A DNA stretch of 64,000 nucleotides, taken from the NCBI GenBank assembly GCA_036488725.1, contig DASXHD010000094.1, positions 39,051-103,050 of the forward strand, written 5' to 3'. The DNA comes from DASXHD01 sp036488725. Its GTDB lineage: Bacteria > Myxococcota_A > Polyangia > Polyangiales > Polyangiaceae. The notes beneath the pieces were generated by a model that made no database searches, had not been told where the DNA came from, and saw only the letters and a list, made by a program, of their open reading frames with translations. Of this stretch, positions 1 to 10,671 are shown in pieces. Each line of letters starts with the position of its first letter. Within the stretch, counting starts at the first letter, position 1. Both the position numbers and the translations under genes were made by a program.

Positions 1-909
1 TTTCGCCGCCGAACAAATCGAGCGAGAGCGAGAACCAGAGGTTCAAATACTTTTGCATCGTCGGGAGATCGATGAGCCCGAGCGCGCGGACTTGGTCCAC
101 GTGCTCGACTTTTTTCTCCGCCATCTGCTTCGCGGTCCGTTCGACGATGCGGCCGACGCCGGTCTCGCCGACGAACATGTGATGCGCTTCTTCGGTGAGC
201 ATGAATCGCGTCGAGCGCGAGAGCGGATCGAACGCGCTCTCGGCGAGCGAGAGCAATTGATATTTGCCGTCGCGATCGGTGAAGAAGGTGAACATGAAAA
301 ACGAGAGCCAGTCGGTGCACGGCTCGTTGAACGCGCCGAGGATGCGCGGCTTGTCGGGGTCGCCGCTGCGGCGCTGGAGCAAAGCCTCGGCCTCCTCGCG
401 GCCGTCGCGTCCGAAATACGATTGAAGCAAATAGACCATCGCCCAGAGGTGGCGGCCCTCTTCGACGTTCACTTGAAATAGATTTCGCAAATCGTAAACG
501 CTCGGGCACGAGTGGCCGAGCATTCGCTGTTGCTCCACGCTCGCCGGCTCGGTGTCGCCTTGCGTGACGATCAAACGTCGCAACGTATTGCGATGTTCGC
601 CGGGGACTTGTTGCCAAACGGGTTTACCGAAATCGTCGCCGCACGCGATCGTGCGATCTTTGATTTGGTCGGCGAGGAAAATGCCCCATCGATAATCGGG
701 CATTTTCACGTATTCGAAATGCGCCCAGCCTTCGTGATCGACGCTGATCGCGGTGCGGAGGAAGACCTCGTCTTCTTGGAACCCGAACGGGCCCATGTCC
801 TTCCACCAGTTGATGAAGCTCGGCTGCCACGCTTCGAGCGCGCGCTGGAGCTTCTTGTCGTCACCGAGGCCGACGTTGTTGGGAATTCGCTCTCCGGTAT
901 TCACGTCAC

Positions 910-913
<4 letters not shown>
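1..913 (-). CDS. boxB: Benzoyl-CoA 2,3-epoxidase, catalytic subunit BoxB (C-terminus cut by window edge)
   Basis: Catalytic di-iron subunit of the oxygen-dependent benzoyl-CoA epoxidase of the aerobic box pathway. It works with the reductase BoxA, which is not in the window. The start is the ATG at 913, overlapping the boxC stop as ATGA, so the two are translationally coupled. The visible 304 residues include the characteristic N-terminus (MSDVNTGERIPNNVGL), a ferritin-like helical fold and the metal-ligand segments VNVEEGRHLWAM and LTEEAHHMFVG. The gene runs off the left edge; BoxB proteins are usually about 470-480 residues, so roughly a third is missing. Recognition rests on recall of the family and on the boxC neighbour. 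Confidence 0.93.
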
Positions 914-2529
<1,616 letters not shown>

Positions 2530-2565
2530 GCGGGGAAACTTACGTAACGGGTCGGTCCCGCGCAA

Positions 2566-2607
2566 GCAGTAAAGTGCACCACGAGAGGTGACTGCGCACT
2601 ATACTGC
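2566..2607. promoter_or_regulatory. Inverted repeat upstream of boxC, candidate operator
   Basis: GCAGTAAAGTGC (2566-2577) and GCACTATACTGC (2596-2607) are inverted copies that differ at one position. Their centres are exactly 30 bases apart, about three helical turns. The pair lies 37-78 bases upstream of the boxC start and overlaps the last codons of the neighbouring ykgJ-type gene. Box operons are commonly controlled by XRE-family BoxR/BzdR repressors that bind TGCA-containing sites; I recall similar motifs, but the match here is inference. Confidence 0.45.
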
Positions 2608-3489
2608 GTATCGCGCGAGCAGCGTTTCGTAGGCCGATTCAAGCGTTCGAAAGCGCGCCGTCACGTCGCGGTCCTCGCGGCGTTTGCGGGCGAGCGCGGC
2701 CGTGATTTCGCGATCGAGGAGCGTCAGCTGGGCCGAGCAAAATGTCCGCGCGGCGGCGGTGTCGACGAGCCCGTGCTCGTGCGCGGCGACGAGCGCGCCG
2801 TGGAAGGAGACCGAGACGAGCTTGTTCTTGCGGAGCTCCGGGTAGACGCGATCGACGCGCGGCAAGAGCGGATGCTGGAGGAGGCGTGCGGCGAGATCGC
2901 GCTCGGCGAGCGCGGCCTCGATTCCGGCGGCGCGCGCGCTCTGGTACTCGCGATCGACGACGGCGCCCTCTTCGAGCAGCACCGGCGCGGCGTCGCTCAC
3001 GTCGCATTCGAACGGATCGGCGGACGCGCGGCCGGCGTCGACGGTGCCGCGAAACGCGCGAACGAGAAGGCCCTCGGGGACGTCGTAGCGGACGGGAACG
3101 GTGCGGCACGTGTGCGGGCGGCGCGCGTGGATCGTGCAATCGCGACCGGACAGCATCGGGCAGCCTCGCGTCGCGAACGTCCACGGGCGCACCGTGATCG
3201 CGATGTGATGGTCCCAACCCGGCTCGTGCACGACGGCGCCGGCTGCGCGAACCGCGGTCGACTCGCGCAGCTTCGTCACGAGCTCGCGCGCGTCCATGCC
3301 GCGAAAATGCGGGTGTGGAGAGAGCGACGCGAGCGCGGCGTCGTTGTCGTCGCGCGGGACGGACGTGAGCCGATAGACGAGCGACGGCACGAACACGTCG
3401 CCGAGACGCACCGCTTCGAGCACGGTCATCTCCGGCGGCTCGGTGCAGCACTTGCCGCACGCGGTACATGCAAAATGCAACTGCTCCAT
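2599..3489 (-). CDS. YkgJ-family cysteine-cluster protein
   Basis: Predicted cytoplasmic zinc- or iron-sulfur-chelating protein of the YkgJ/CxxCxxCC family; its biochemical role is unknown. The N-terminus carries the hallmark FACTACGKCCTEPPEMT (residues 6-22), followed by a second cysteine set (GCPMLSGRDCTIHARRPHTCRTVPV, residues about 109-133). The C-terminal half is helical and charged. It is 296 aa, at the upper end for the family. The ATG at 3489 directly abuts the stop of the upstream lipoprotein gene (stop at 3490-3492), so the two are probably one transcript. Confidence 0.85.
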   Translation of the reverse strand: MEQLHFACTACGKCCTEPPEMTVLEAVRLGDVFVPSLVYRLTSVPRDDNDAALASLSPHPHFRGMDARELVTKLRESTAVRAAGAVVHEPGWDHHIAITVRPWTFATRGCPMLSGRDCTIHARRPHTCRTVPVRYDVPEGLLVRAFRGTVDAGRASADPFECDVSDAAPVLLEEGAVVDREYQSARAAGIEAALAERDLAARLLQHPLLPRVDRVYPELRKNKLVSVSFHGALVAAHEHGLVDTAAARTFCSAQLTLLDREITAALARKRREDRDVTARFRTLESAYETLLARYAV

Positions 3490-4071
3490 TCAGGGGAGTA
3501 CTTCGATCGCGTCTTGCCCGACGCGCACTTCGCCCGGACCGGCGAGCGAGACGCCGTATTCGACGACGCGGGCGTTGTCCTTCACGTCGAGCGTGACCTC
3601 GTACCATTTGAGATCGGTCGTGTCGGGCGTGAGCGGCGTCGTCGTCATCGGCGCGTCTTCGGCGTTGTGCGGCGCGGCCGAGCGCGCCCAGACCTCGCCG
3701 CGACCGGTGACGCCGGTGCTCTTCACTTCGAGGCGCACGCGGACTTTTTTTCCGGCGTACGGCACGGCGGCGACGTTTTTCATGAGCGTCGCCCAGCGGC
3801 CGCCGGGGTCGGAGCTTTGTTTCATGACGATGACCGGGCGCGCGCCGGGCTCGTAGATCGCGTCGTAGAAATTTTTTCCGCCGCCGGAGAGGAACCAGCC
3901 GTTGCCGACTTTCTTGTGCTTGTTGCCGGTGGAGATCGGCGAGTCCGATTCCGTGGCTGTCGGGGTAGGCGTGGCCGTTGCCGTGGCCGTGGCGGTCGGC
4001 GTCGTCGTGGCCGGTTGCGTTTGGGTGCCGCCGCAGGCGGTGAGAGCGAGAATCGACAGCGCTCGTTTCAT
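3490..4071 (-). CDS. Lipoprotein with a Thr/Pro/Ala linker and a beta-rich domain
   Basis: Predicted lipoprotein of 193 aa. A short signal sequence ends in a lipobox (SILALTACGG, Cys near residue 13). A low-complexity TPTATATATATPTPTATES linker follows, then a globular domain of about 140 residues (VGNGWFLSGGGKNFYDAIY through VGQDAIEVLP). The domain alternates beta strands, in the style of a carbohydrate-binding or jelly-roll module; I cannot assign a family. The ATG at 4071 gives the signal peptide. The same frame is open far upstream, antisense to the GGDEF gene, but that is a composition artefact. It abuts the ykgJ-type gene. Confidence 0.8.
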   Translation of the reverse strand: MKRALSILALTACGGTQTQPATTTPTATATATATPTPTATESDSPISTGNKHKKVGNGWFLSGGGKNFYDAIYEPGARPVIVMKQSSDPGGRWATLMKNVAAVPYAGKKVRVRLEVKSTGVTGRGEVWARSAAPHNAEDAPMTTTPLTPDTTDLKWYEVTLDVKDNARVVEYGVSLAGPGEVRVGQDAIEVLP

Positions 4072-4137
4072 GATTGGCGCATCGTACAGAAGTTGGCCGC
4101 GTCGCGCGCGCGCTGATAACGCGAAAGACGAGCCATC

Positions 4138-6249
4138 ATGGAGGTCCTCGTCCGTGCTGCACTTTCGGTGCGGCGCGCGCTGCGAGCCGCGCAGGCGCCG
4201 GGCGTCGCCATCGCGATCGCCGCGCTCGTCGCTTCGGGCATGCTCGCGCCGCCGTTCGGCGTCGTGCACGCGGCGGTCCTCGGGCCGTGCGCGCTCCTGC
4301 TCGCGCTCGCGGTGAAACGCAAAGTCGTCGCGCGCACCGAGGCCTCGCTCGAAGTGGACGTCGCGGTCGCGCTCTACGCCTCGAGCCTCGCGACGGCAGT
4401 CGTGTTCGCCTACGAGCCGCGGCTCGATGGACCGCTCGCCGCGGCGTTCTACTTGCTCGTCGCGCTGCTCGCGGCGTTCACCAAGCCGCAGGCGACGGCC
4501 GCCGCGGTCATCGAAATCCTCGTGACCGAGGCGCTCGTTCGTCGCGCGCGGCTCGGGGATCCGGGCGTCGAGACGCTCGCCGTGCGCGGCGTCCTCCTCT
4601 CGGCGTTCGCGACGATCAACGTCCTCTTCTTGCGCGCCGAGGTGGCGCGCGTTCGTCGCGCGGGCCGCGCGCGGCTCGAGCACGAGCTCAAACGGCTCGA
4701 AGAAGACGCGCGGAGCTATCGCCTGCTCGGCGCGAGCGACAGCCGCGGCGGCGAAGAGCGCCTCGCGCGCTCGAGCGTCGAAGAAATTCAGCGCGCCGTC
4801 CACTACGCGCTCGAGCTCCTCCGCCGCACGCTCGATCTCCACACGGCCGCGCTTCTTTGGCTGAACGACGCCGGCACGCACCTCCGCATCAGCGAGCTCT
4901 CGACGGCGTCGGACGAAATCCACGACGCGCCGATTCCGATCGGCGACGGCGTGCTCGGCGCGGTGGTCGTCAAGAAAGAGCGCGTCACGCTCGCGCATCT
5001 CAAAGCGAGCTTCAACGTCCCCTATTACGACGGCGACTGCCCGGTGCGCGTGCTCATGGCGATGCCGATCCTCGAGGACCAAAACCTCCGCGGCATCTTG
5101 GTGCTCGACCGCACGAAGGACGTCGCCTTCACGCCGCACGAAGAAGAGCTCGCCGCGCAGGCCGCGCGCTATTGCCTCCGTGCGATCCAAAACGAGCGAA
5201 TCTTCGTGCAGCTCGAACGCGCGAAGGTCGAGCAAGGCAAGCTCTACGACGCCGCGAAGGCGCTCGGCGCCGCGCTCAGCGAGCGCGACGTGCTCGACGC
5301 CGGCGTGCGATCCGCCCAGAAAATAGCCGCTTTCGACCTCGCCGCGGTCACGCTCTTCGACGAGCCCACGCGCACGCACCACGTCGTCGCCGCGACCGGC
5401 GAGATCGAGGATCTCGTCGGCTCCAAGTTCGCGCACAACACCGGCCTCGTCTCGATGGTCGTGCAGAACAAGTTCCCGCTGCCTTACAAAGGCGAATACG
5501 ACCACGCGCGCCAAGCCGTGCTCACCAAACATTTTCCGTGGCCGAAGCTTCCGAGCTTGCTCGTCTTGCCGCTCCTCTTGCACGAGCGTCCGCTCGGGAC
5601 GCTCATCTTGGGCGCGAAGCGGCGCGGCGCGTTCGGCGATCAAGTGCGACCGACGCTCGAGGTCCTCGCGTCGCACCTCGCCGTCTCGCTCGCCAACGCG
5701 CGCATGGTCGCCAAGCTCGAACAAATGGCGACGACCGACGGCCTCACCGGCCTGCTCAACAAGCGCGCGATGCTGGACGCCGCCGCCCAAAAAATCGCAG
5801 CCGCCGCGCGTTTCGGACGCAAGCTCTCGCTGCTCGTCACCGACATCGACTTCTTCAAGAAGGTCAACGACACCTACGGCCACGACGTCGGCGACGTGGT
5901 CATCAAGGGTCTTGGCGACATTTTGCGCAGGCAAAAACGTGCGACCGACCTCGTCGCGCGCTTCGGCGGCGAAGAGTTCATCGTCTTGTGCGAGCAGACC
6001 GACGAGCGCGGCGCGCTCCTCTTGGCCGAGCGCATCCGCGAAGAGCTGGAGAAGACGAAATTCCAAAGCGAACAGGGCCTGGTCGGCGTCACGTGCTCGC
6101 TCGGCGTCGCGACCTTTCCGGAAGCCGGCGGCACTTGGGACACGCTCTTCAAGAGCGCCGACGACGCGCTCTACGTCTCGAAACGCTCGGGCAGAAACCG
6201 CGTGACGGCGTGGACGAAGCCGCGCGACTCGAAAAAACGGGTCGGCTGA
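4138..6249 (+). CDS. Membrane diguanylate cyclase with two GAF domains and GGDEF
   Basis: Predicted to make cyclic di-GMP from two GTP at the inner membrane. Residues about 20-165 hold four or five hydrophobic segments, followed by a coiled linker. The first GAF-like domain is at about 225-380 and the second at about 385-535. The C-terminal GGDEF domain has an intact GGEEF active site at residue 610 and an RATD inhibitory site (RxxD) five residues before it, so the enzyme should be active and product-inhibited. MATTDGLTGLLNKRAML marks the domain start. It is divergent from the preceding lipoprotein gene across 66 bases. The ligands of the GAF domains cannot be read from sequence. Confidence 0.93.
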   Translation: MEVLVRAALSVRRALRAAQAPGVAIAIAALVASGMLAPPFGVVHAAVLGPCALLLALAVKRKVVARTEASLEVDVAVALYASSLATAVVFAYEPRLDGPLAAAFYLLVALLAAFTKPQATAAAVIEILVTEALVRRARLGDPGVETLAVRGVLLSAFATINVLFLRAEVARVRRAGRARLEHELKRLEEDARSYRLLGASDSRGGEERLARSSVEEIQRAVHYALELLRRTLDLHTAALLWLNDAGTHLRISELSTASDEIHDAPIPIGDGVLGAVVVKKERVTLAHLKASFNVPYYDGDCPVRVLMAMPILEDQNLRGILVLDRTKDVAFTPHEEELAAQAARYCLRAIQNERIFVQLERAKVEQGKLYDAAKALGAALSERDVLDAGVRSAQKIAAFDLAAVTLFDEPTRTHHVVAATGEIEDLVGSKFAHNTGLVSMVVQNKFPLPYKGEYDHARQAVLTKHFPWPKLPSLLVLPLLLHERPLGTLILGAKRRGAFGDQVRPTLEVLASHLAVSLANARMVAKLEQMATTDGLTGLLNKRAMLDAAAQKIAAAARFGRKLSLLVTDIDFFKKVNDTYGHDVGDVVIKGLGDILRRQKRATDLVARFGGEEFIVLCEQTDERGALLLAERIREELEKTKFQSEQGLVGVTCSLGVATFPEAGGTWDTLFKSADDALYVSKRSGRNRVTAWTKPRDSKKRVG

Positions 6250-6265
6250 ACGCACGCCCAATTCG

Positions 6266-6652
6266 TCAGGGGCTGCCCGTGCAACTCCAGATCGCGTTGG
6301 CCCCCGCGTCGCCCGCGTCGGGCAAGACGCACGTGCATTGCCGCGTCTCTTCTTGCGCGCCGGAGCAGCCGTTCGAGTAGTTGCACGTCACGGCCGCGGG
6401 CGGCGAGCAGATGTCGCCGTCGGAGGGCGAGCACGAAGGGCATTGATTCGGCTGATCGCCGTGGATGCAGAGCGTGGTCGTGCAGGTCGACGCGTCGACG
6501 TCGCCGTCGGTGCCGCTGTCGGCGCCGCCGCTGTCGGGCGTGCCGCTCTCGATCGCAGCCTCCGCGCCGGCGTCAATCGGCCCGCCGCTGTTGCCGCAAG
6601 CCGTGACGACGAGGGTGACCGACGCGATGGCGATGGCGCGCGAAAAGCTCAT
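6266..6652 (-). CDS. Cys-rich lipoprotein
   Basis: Small predicted lipoprotein (128 aa). The signal peptide ends at VTLVVTACGNSGG (lipobox Cys about residue 19), followed by a D/A/G/S-rich linker. A domain of about 70 residues follows with at least nine cysteines (STCTTTLCIHGDQPNQCPSC and ETRQCTCVLP), probably disulfide-bonded outside the cytoplasm. It converges on the diguanylate cyclase gene (16 bases apart) and is divergent from sdhC. No function can be assigned. Confidence 0.75.
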   Translation of the reverse strand: MSFSRAIAIASVTLVVTACGNSGGPIDAGAEAAIESGTPDSGGADSGTDGDVDASTCTTTLCIHGDQPNQCPSCSPSDGDICSPPAAVTCNYSNGCSGAQEETRQCTCVLPDAGDAGANAIWSCTGSP

Positions 6653-6738
6653 GCCGCGAGCATAGCCTCTCGCCGCCGAGAAGGCGCGCTACGGAGGGCT
6701 TGCCGCGGGCGCCGCGAGCCACTACGGTCGCGCGCCAA

Positions 6739-7512
6739 ATGGCAAGTAAATCGGTCCACTTGCCCGTTCTGCAGAGCGGGCTCGGCCGGACGTTGCGGAA
6801 AGACAACTGGTGGTACGGCCCCGCGATCACTTTCATCGTGTTCACGGGCTTCATCGTTTATGCGACTTTCCGCGCGTTCGAGGGCGTGAGCTTCCGCACT
6901 GAGGCGTATTTATCGCCGTTCTATTCGCCTTACATCGATACGAGCTGGGCGAAGGGTTGGCCGATTCCGGTGACCGGCGCGATGCTGATCCTCGCGGGGC
7001 CCGGCTCGTTTCGATTCACTTGTTACTATTATCGTAAAGCGTATTACCGCGCGTTCGCGATGGACCCGCCGGCTTGCGCCGTCGGCGAGTCGCGTGGCCA
7101 CGATTACAAAGGCGAGCGCGGGCTGATGATTTTTCAGAACCTGCACCGCTTCACGCTTTACGTCGCGCTCTTCTTTCTCGCGTGCCTCTGGCACGACGCG
7201 GTCGTCGGCTTCATCGGCTGGCACGACGGCTTCCACATGAACGTCGGCTCGCTCGTGCTCACGCTCGATGCGTTTTTGCTCACGGGCTACACGTTCGGCT
7301 GCCACGCGTTTCGACACTTGGTCGGCGGAAATGTGAATAGCTATTCCACCGCGACGCTCGGCGGCCTGCGGCATTCGCTGTGGAAGGCGGTCACCAAGCT
7401 CAACGAAAATCACATGGCGTGGGCTTGGACGAGCCTCTTCGGCGTCGGGCTCACCGACTTTTACGTTCGCTGCGTTTCGAGCGGTTTGATTCACGACGCG
7501 AGGTTCTTCTGA
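6739..7512 (+). CDS. sdhC: Succinate dehydrogenase cytochrome b membrane subunit
   Basis: Membrane anchor and haem/quinone subunit of succinate dehydrogenase (complex II). 257 aa from the ATG at 6739 (MASKSVHLPVLQ), with five or so hydrophobic segments and conserved His residues typical of haem-ligating cytochrome b subunits (QNLHRFTLY, CLWHDAVVGFIGWHDGFHM, GCHAFRHLV, NENHMAWAW). It resembles the single-subunit, fused-type anchor found with this SdhA form rather than a separate SdhC+SdhD pair. The stop overlaps the sdhA start by one base (TGATG), supporting coupling. Family assignment rests on context and topology more than on a diagnostic motif. Confidence 0.85.
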   Translation: MASKSVHLPVLQSGLGRTLRKDNWWYGPAITFIVFTGFIVYATFRAFEGVSFRTEAYLSPFYSPYIDTSWAKGWPIPVTGAMLILAGPGSFRFTCYYYRKAYYRAFAMDPPACAVGESRGHDYKGERGLMIFQNLHRFTLYVALFFLACLWHDAVVGFIGWHDGFHMNVGSLVLTLDAFLLTGYTFGCHAFRHLVGGNVNSYSTATLGGLRHSLWKAVTKLNENHMAWAWTSLFGVGLTDFYVRCVSSGLIHDARFF

Positions 7513-9347
7513 TGGCCGATCAATGGGAAACGCACGAGCACGACGTGCTCGTCATCGGCGCCGGCGGCGCGGGTTTGCGCGCGGCGATCGAAGCGTCGAA
7601 CGAAAAAGTATCGGTCGGCCTCATCTGCAAATCGCTTTTGGGTAAAGCTCATACCGTCATGGCCGAAGGCGGCGTCGCGGCGGCGATGGGCAACGTCGAG
7701 CCCAAAGACAATTGGAAAGTCCATTTCCGCGACACGATGAAGGGAGGCCGCTATCTGAATCAATGGCGGATGGCGCAGCTTCACGCGCAAGAAGCGCCCG
7801 ACCGCGTCAAGGAGCTCGAAGCGTGGGGCGCGCTCTTCGACCGCACCAAAGACGGGCGCATCCTTCAACGCAATTTCGGCGGACACAAATATCCGCGTTT
7901 GGCGCACGTCGGCGACCGCACCGGTCTCGAGATGATCCGCACGCTGCAGCAGCACGGCGTTCACCTCGGCATCAAGGTTTACATGGAGTGCACGGTGACG
8001 CGCCTCCTCGTCGACGGCGATCGCATCGCCGGCGCGTTCGGTTATTGGCGTGAAAATGGGCGTTTCGTGCTCTTCACGGCGAAGTCGATCGTGCTCGCGA
8101 CCGGCGGCATCGGGCGCATCTTCAAGGTGAACTCGAACTCGTGGGAGTGCACCGGCGATGGGCAAGCGCTCGCATATTTGGCGGGCGCCGAATTGATGGA
8201 CATGGAGTTCATGCAATTCCACCCGACGGGCATGGTCTGGCCGCCGAGCGTGCGCGGAACTTTGATTACGGAGGGCGTGCGCGGCGAAGGCGGAACGCTC
8301 CGTAACAAAGATCAAAAACGCATCATGTTCGACTACATCACCGAGCTCTACAAAAACGAGACGGCGGACAACGAAGACGAGGCCGATCGCTGGCTCAAGT
8401 CGACCGGCGTCAACCTCGTTGCGCAAACGAGCGACAAAGGCGGCTCGCCGAAGCGCACGCCGGATTTGCTCCCTCGCGACATCGTCGCGCGCGCGATCAA
8501 CTCCGAGGTCAAGGCGGGTCGCGGCTCGCCGCACGGCGGCGTCTTCTTGGACATCGCGTCACGCCGCACGCCCGAGGACATCAAACGAAAATTGCCGGCG
8601 ATGTATCACCAATTCAAAGAATTGGGCGACGTCGACATCACCAAAGACCCCATGGAGGTCGGCCCGACAGCGCACTACACGATGGGCGGCATTCGCGTCG
8701 ATCCCGAGACGCAACAGACGCGCATCAAAGGTCTCTTCGCGGCGGGCGAATGCGCCGCAGGCATGCACGGCGCCAATCGCCTCGGCGGAAATTCGCTTTC
8801 GGACTTGCTCGTCTTCGGTCGCATCGCCGGCGCGCACGCCGCAAAGTTCGTCAAAGACGCGCCCGCGACGAAGCCTGCGCCAGACGCGCTCGACGCGGCG
8901 AAAAAAGAGGCGCTCGCCTACTTCGATCGCGAAGAAGGCGAAAACCCGTTTTTGCTGCACGAAAAGCTCAAAGACGACATGTCCGCGCACGTCGGGATCA
9001 TCCGAACCGAAGACGAGCTGCAAAAGGGTTTGGAAGCGATTCAGACGCTCAAGGCGCGCGTCGCGAAGATCAAAGTCGATGGCAATCGTCATTTCAACGC
9101 CGCGTGGCACGAGGCGTTCGACATGCGAAATATGATGGTCGTCTCGGAGGCGATGTGCCGCGGCGCGCTGATGCGCAAAGAGAGCCGCGGCGCCCACGCG
9201 CGCGACGATTATCCGAAGATGGATGACGACCACTTCTCGAAGTTCAACATCGCATCGCGCATGAAGGGCGACGAGATGGTGACCGAGGAAGTGGAGCACC
9301 CTGCGCCACCGGCAGACATCCAGAAGATCCTCGACGACAAAGAATGA
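7512..9347 (+). CDS. sdhA: Succinate dehydrogenase flavoprotein subunit
   Basis: FAD-containing catalytic subunit that oxidises succinate to fumarate. 611 aa, normal size. Dinucleotide-binding GAGGAGLRAA (residues 16-25); covalent-FAD histidine in GKAHTVMAEGG (His47); substrate-site signatures FMQFHPTGM and TEGVRGEGGTLRN; and the late flavin-binding block HTMGGIRVD-like TAHYTMGGIRV plus GANRLGGNSLSDLLVFGR. It starts at the ATG at 7512 inside the sdhC stop. Its stop (9345-9347) touches the stop of a convergent lipoprotein gene with no spacer, so there is no room for a classical terminator between them. Confidence 0.97.
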   Translation: MADQWETHEHDVLVIGAGGAGLRAAIEASNEKVSVGLICKSLLGKAHTVMAEGGVAAAMGNVEPKDNWKVHFRDTMKGGRYLNQWRMAQLHAQEAPDRVKELEAWGALFDRTKDGRILQRNFGGHKYPRLAHVGDRTGLEMIRTLQQHGVHLGIKVYMECTVTRLLVDGDRIAGAFGYWRENGRFVLFTAKSIVLATGGIGRIFKVNSNSWECTGDGQALAYLAGAELMDMEFMQFHPTGMVWPPSVRGTLITEGVRGEGGTLRNKDQKRIMFDYITELYKNETADNEDEADRWLKSTGVNLVAQTSDKGGSPKRTPDLLPRDIVARAINSEVKAGRGSPHGGVFLDIASRRTPEDIKRKLPAMYHQFKELGDVDITKDPMEVGPTAHYTMGGIRVDPETQQTRIKGLFAAGECAAGMHGANRLGGNSLSDLLVFGRIAGAHAAKFVKDAPATKPAPDALDAAKKEALAYFDREEGENPFLLHEKLKDDMSAHVGIIRTEDELQKGLEAIQTLKARVAKIKVDGNRHFNAAWHEAFDMRNMMVVSEAMCRGALMRKESRGAHARDDYPKMDDDHFSKFNIASRMKGDEMVTEEVEHPAPPADIQKILDDKE

Positions 9348-10601
9348 TTACTGGCACGAATACGTCGACGTGAATCGCTTGTTCGGGTCGAACGTCGGTT
9401 GCCACCAATCGGGCTGCGCGTCGGTCGCGTTCGAGACGTCGTCGACGAAGCTCCACGAATAGCTCCCGCCCGATTGGAACGGGTCGGGGGTCATGCGCGC
9501 GCCGAGTCGCGCGGTGACGGGGTCCGAGTCGAACGTCACGTCGCCGTTCGCGTCGAGCGCGAACGCGGCAGGCGTCAGCGGCGCGAGCTCGAGCGGGCTC
9601 GAAATCAGCGACGGGCCGTCGACGGTGACCGCCGGGCTGAGGAACGGAATCGCGGTCGGCCCCTCGAAGACGTCGTGCGCGGCCTGCGCGAGCTGGGCGG
9701 CGTCGGCGAGGATGGGCGCGGGAAACGAGGTCCAATCGACGATCGCGTTGGGCGGCGTCGTCTTGACCGCGCGCGCCGCGCCTATCGCCGAGCCGAACAA
9801 ATCGAACGCGTGCTCCCAGAGATCTTTCGCGGCCGGCGCCTGCGACGCGTCCGCGACGTGCAGAAACGACGCGTTCATGTCGCTGACGAATTGGCTCTCG
9901 GCGCCGCTGTCACCGGCGATTTCGGTGAAGAGAGCCCACACGTCGACGTTGCCGTCGTACACGGCGAGCAGCTGAAACACCGCGTGCATCAACGTGAACG
10001 CGCCGGCGAGGGCGTAGAGCTCGGGCTTCTGCAGAACGAAATCGGCGGCGCCGCAGCCGCCTTTGATTTCGACGCCGTCCGCGCCAGTCGCATCGGCCGC
10101 CGTCTTCAGCGCCGCGCTGAGCTTGTCGAGCCGCGGCGAAAGCGCGAGGCCGGCGGCGCGCAAATCACCGAGGGTCATCGTCTTGTCGAGCGTGTCGAGA
10201 AACGGCGTCGGGTTGGTCTTCGCGAGCGACGGGTGCGACAAATTCGAACGCACGAAATCGCCGAGCGAGCTGCACGTCGCCGTCTTTTGCGAAAGCTGAT
10301 CGAGGAGGCCGCCCTGCTTCCAAAGAAACGTGGTGTCGAACGGCTGCGTGAACCCGAAACGCGGCCGCAGCGTCTCGAGCGCCGGGTCCTCCGCGAGGAG
10401 CGTCACGTCGCTCAGCGCGAACGCGAGCGCGATCGACGGATCGCTCGAATCCTCGTCGTAGGCGGCCGAAAAATCTTGGTGCGCGGTGCGCATGTCGCAC
10501 GCCGCGAGGGCTTTTTGGCCGTCTTGGGCTTTTTGTTGCGCGTCGGATGCGCAAGCGGCCAACACAAAACTCGCGAAGAGAAGCGAACGAAGAAAAGTCA
10601 T
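9348..10601 (-). CDS. Lipoprotein inserted between sdhA and sdhB on the opposite strand
   Basis: Predicted lipoprotein of 417 aa. The signal peptide ends in FVLAACASDAQQ (lipobox Cys about residue 17). A helical N-terminal part resembles a tetratricopeptide start (ALAACDMRTAHQDFSAAYDE). A central helical region and a C-terminal D/S/T-rich part follow. No family recognised. It sits convergent to sdhA (0 bases) and divergent from sdhB (70 bases), separating genes that are usually in one operon. Base and codon use match the neighbours, so recent transfer is not evident. Confidence 0.8.
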   Translation of the reverse strand: MTFLRSLLFASFVLAACASDAQQKAQDGQKALAACDMRTAHQDFSAAYDEDSSDPSIALAFALSDVTLLAEDPALETLRPRFGFTQPFDTTFLWKQGGLLDQLSQKTATCSSLGDFVRSNLSHPSLAKTNPTPFLDTLDKTMTLGDLRAAGLALSPRLDKLSAALKTAADATGADGVEIKGGCGAADFVLQKPELYALAGAFTLMHAVFQLLAVYDGNVDVWALFTEIAGDSGAESQFVSDMNASFLHVADASQAPAAKDLWEHAFDLFGSAIGAARAVKTTPPNAIVDWTSFPAPILADAAQLAQAAHDVFEGPTAIPFLSPAVTVDGPSLISSPLELAPLTPAAFALDANGDVTFDSDPVTARLGARMTPDPFQSGGSYSWSFVDDVSNATDAQPDWWQPTFDPNKRFTSTYSCQ

Positions 10602-10671
10602 GTTCGAAGTATGGCCCCGAGCGGCGATTTTGATCGCGGTTTTCGCTCGGCGGCACTAGTTTCGCTCCCGC

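Noticed and set aside
2773..4116. 447-codon plus-strand frame over the ykgJ-type and lipoprotein genes
   Set aside because: Shadow of two minus-strand genes with clear cysteine-cluster and lipobox features.
3490..6261. Extension of the lipoprotein frame to 923 codons antisense to the GGDEF gene
   Set aside because: Only the part from 4071 has a signal peptide and normal composition; the rest mirrors the diguanylate cyclase.
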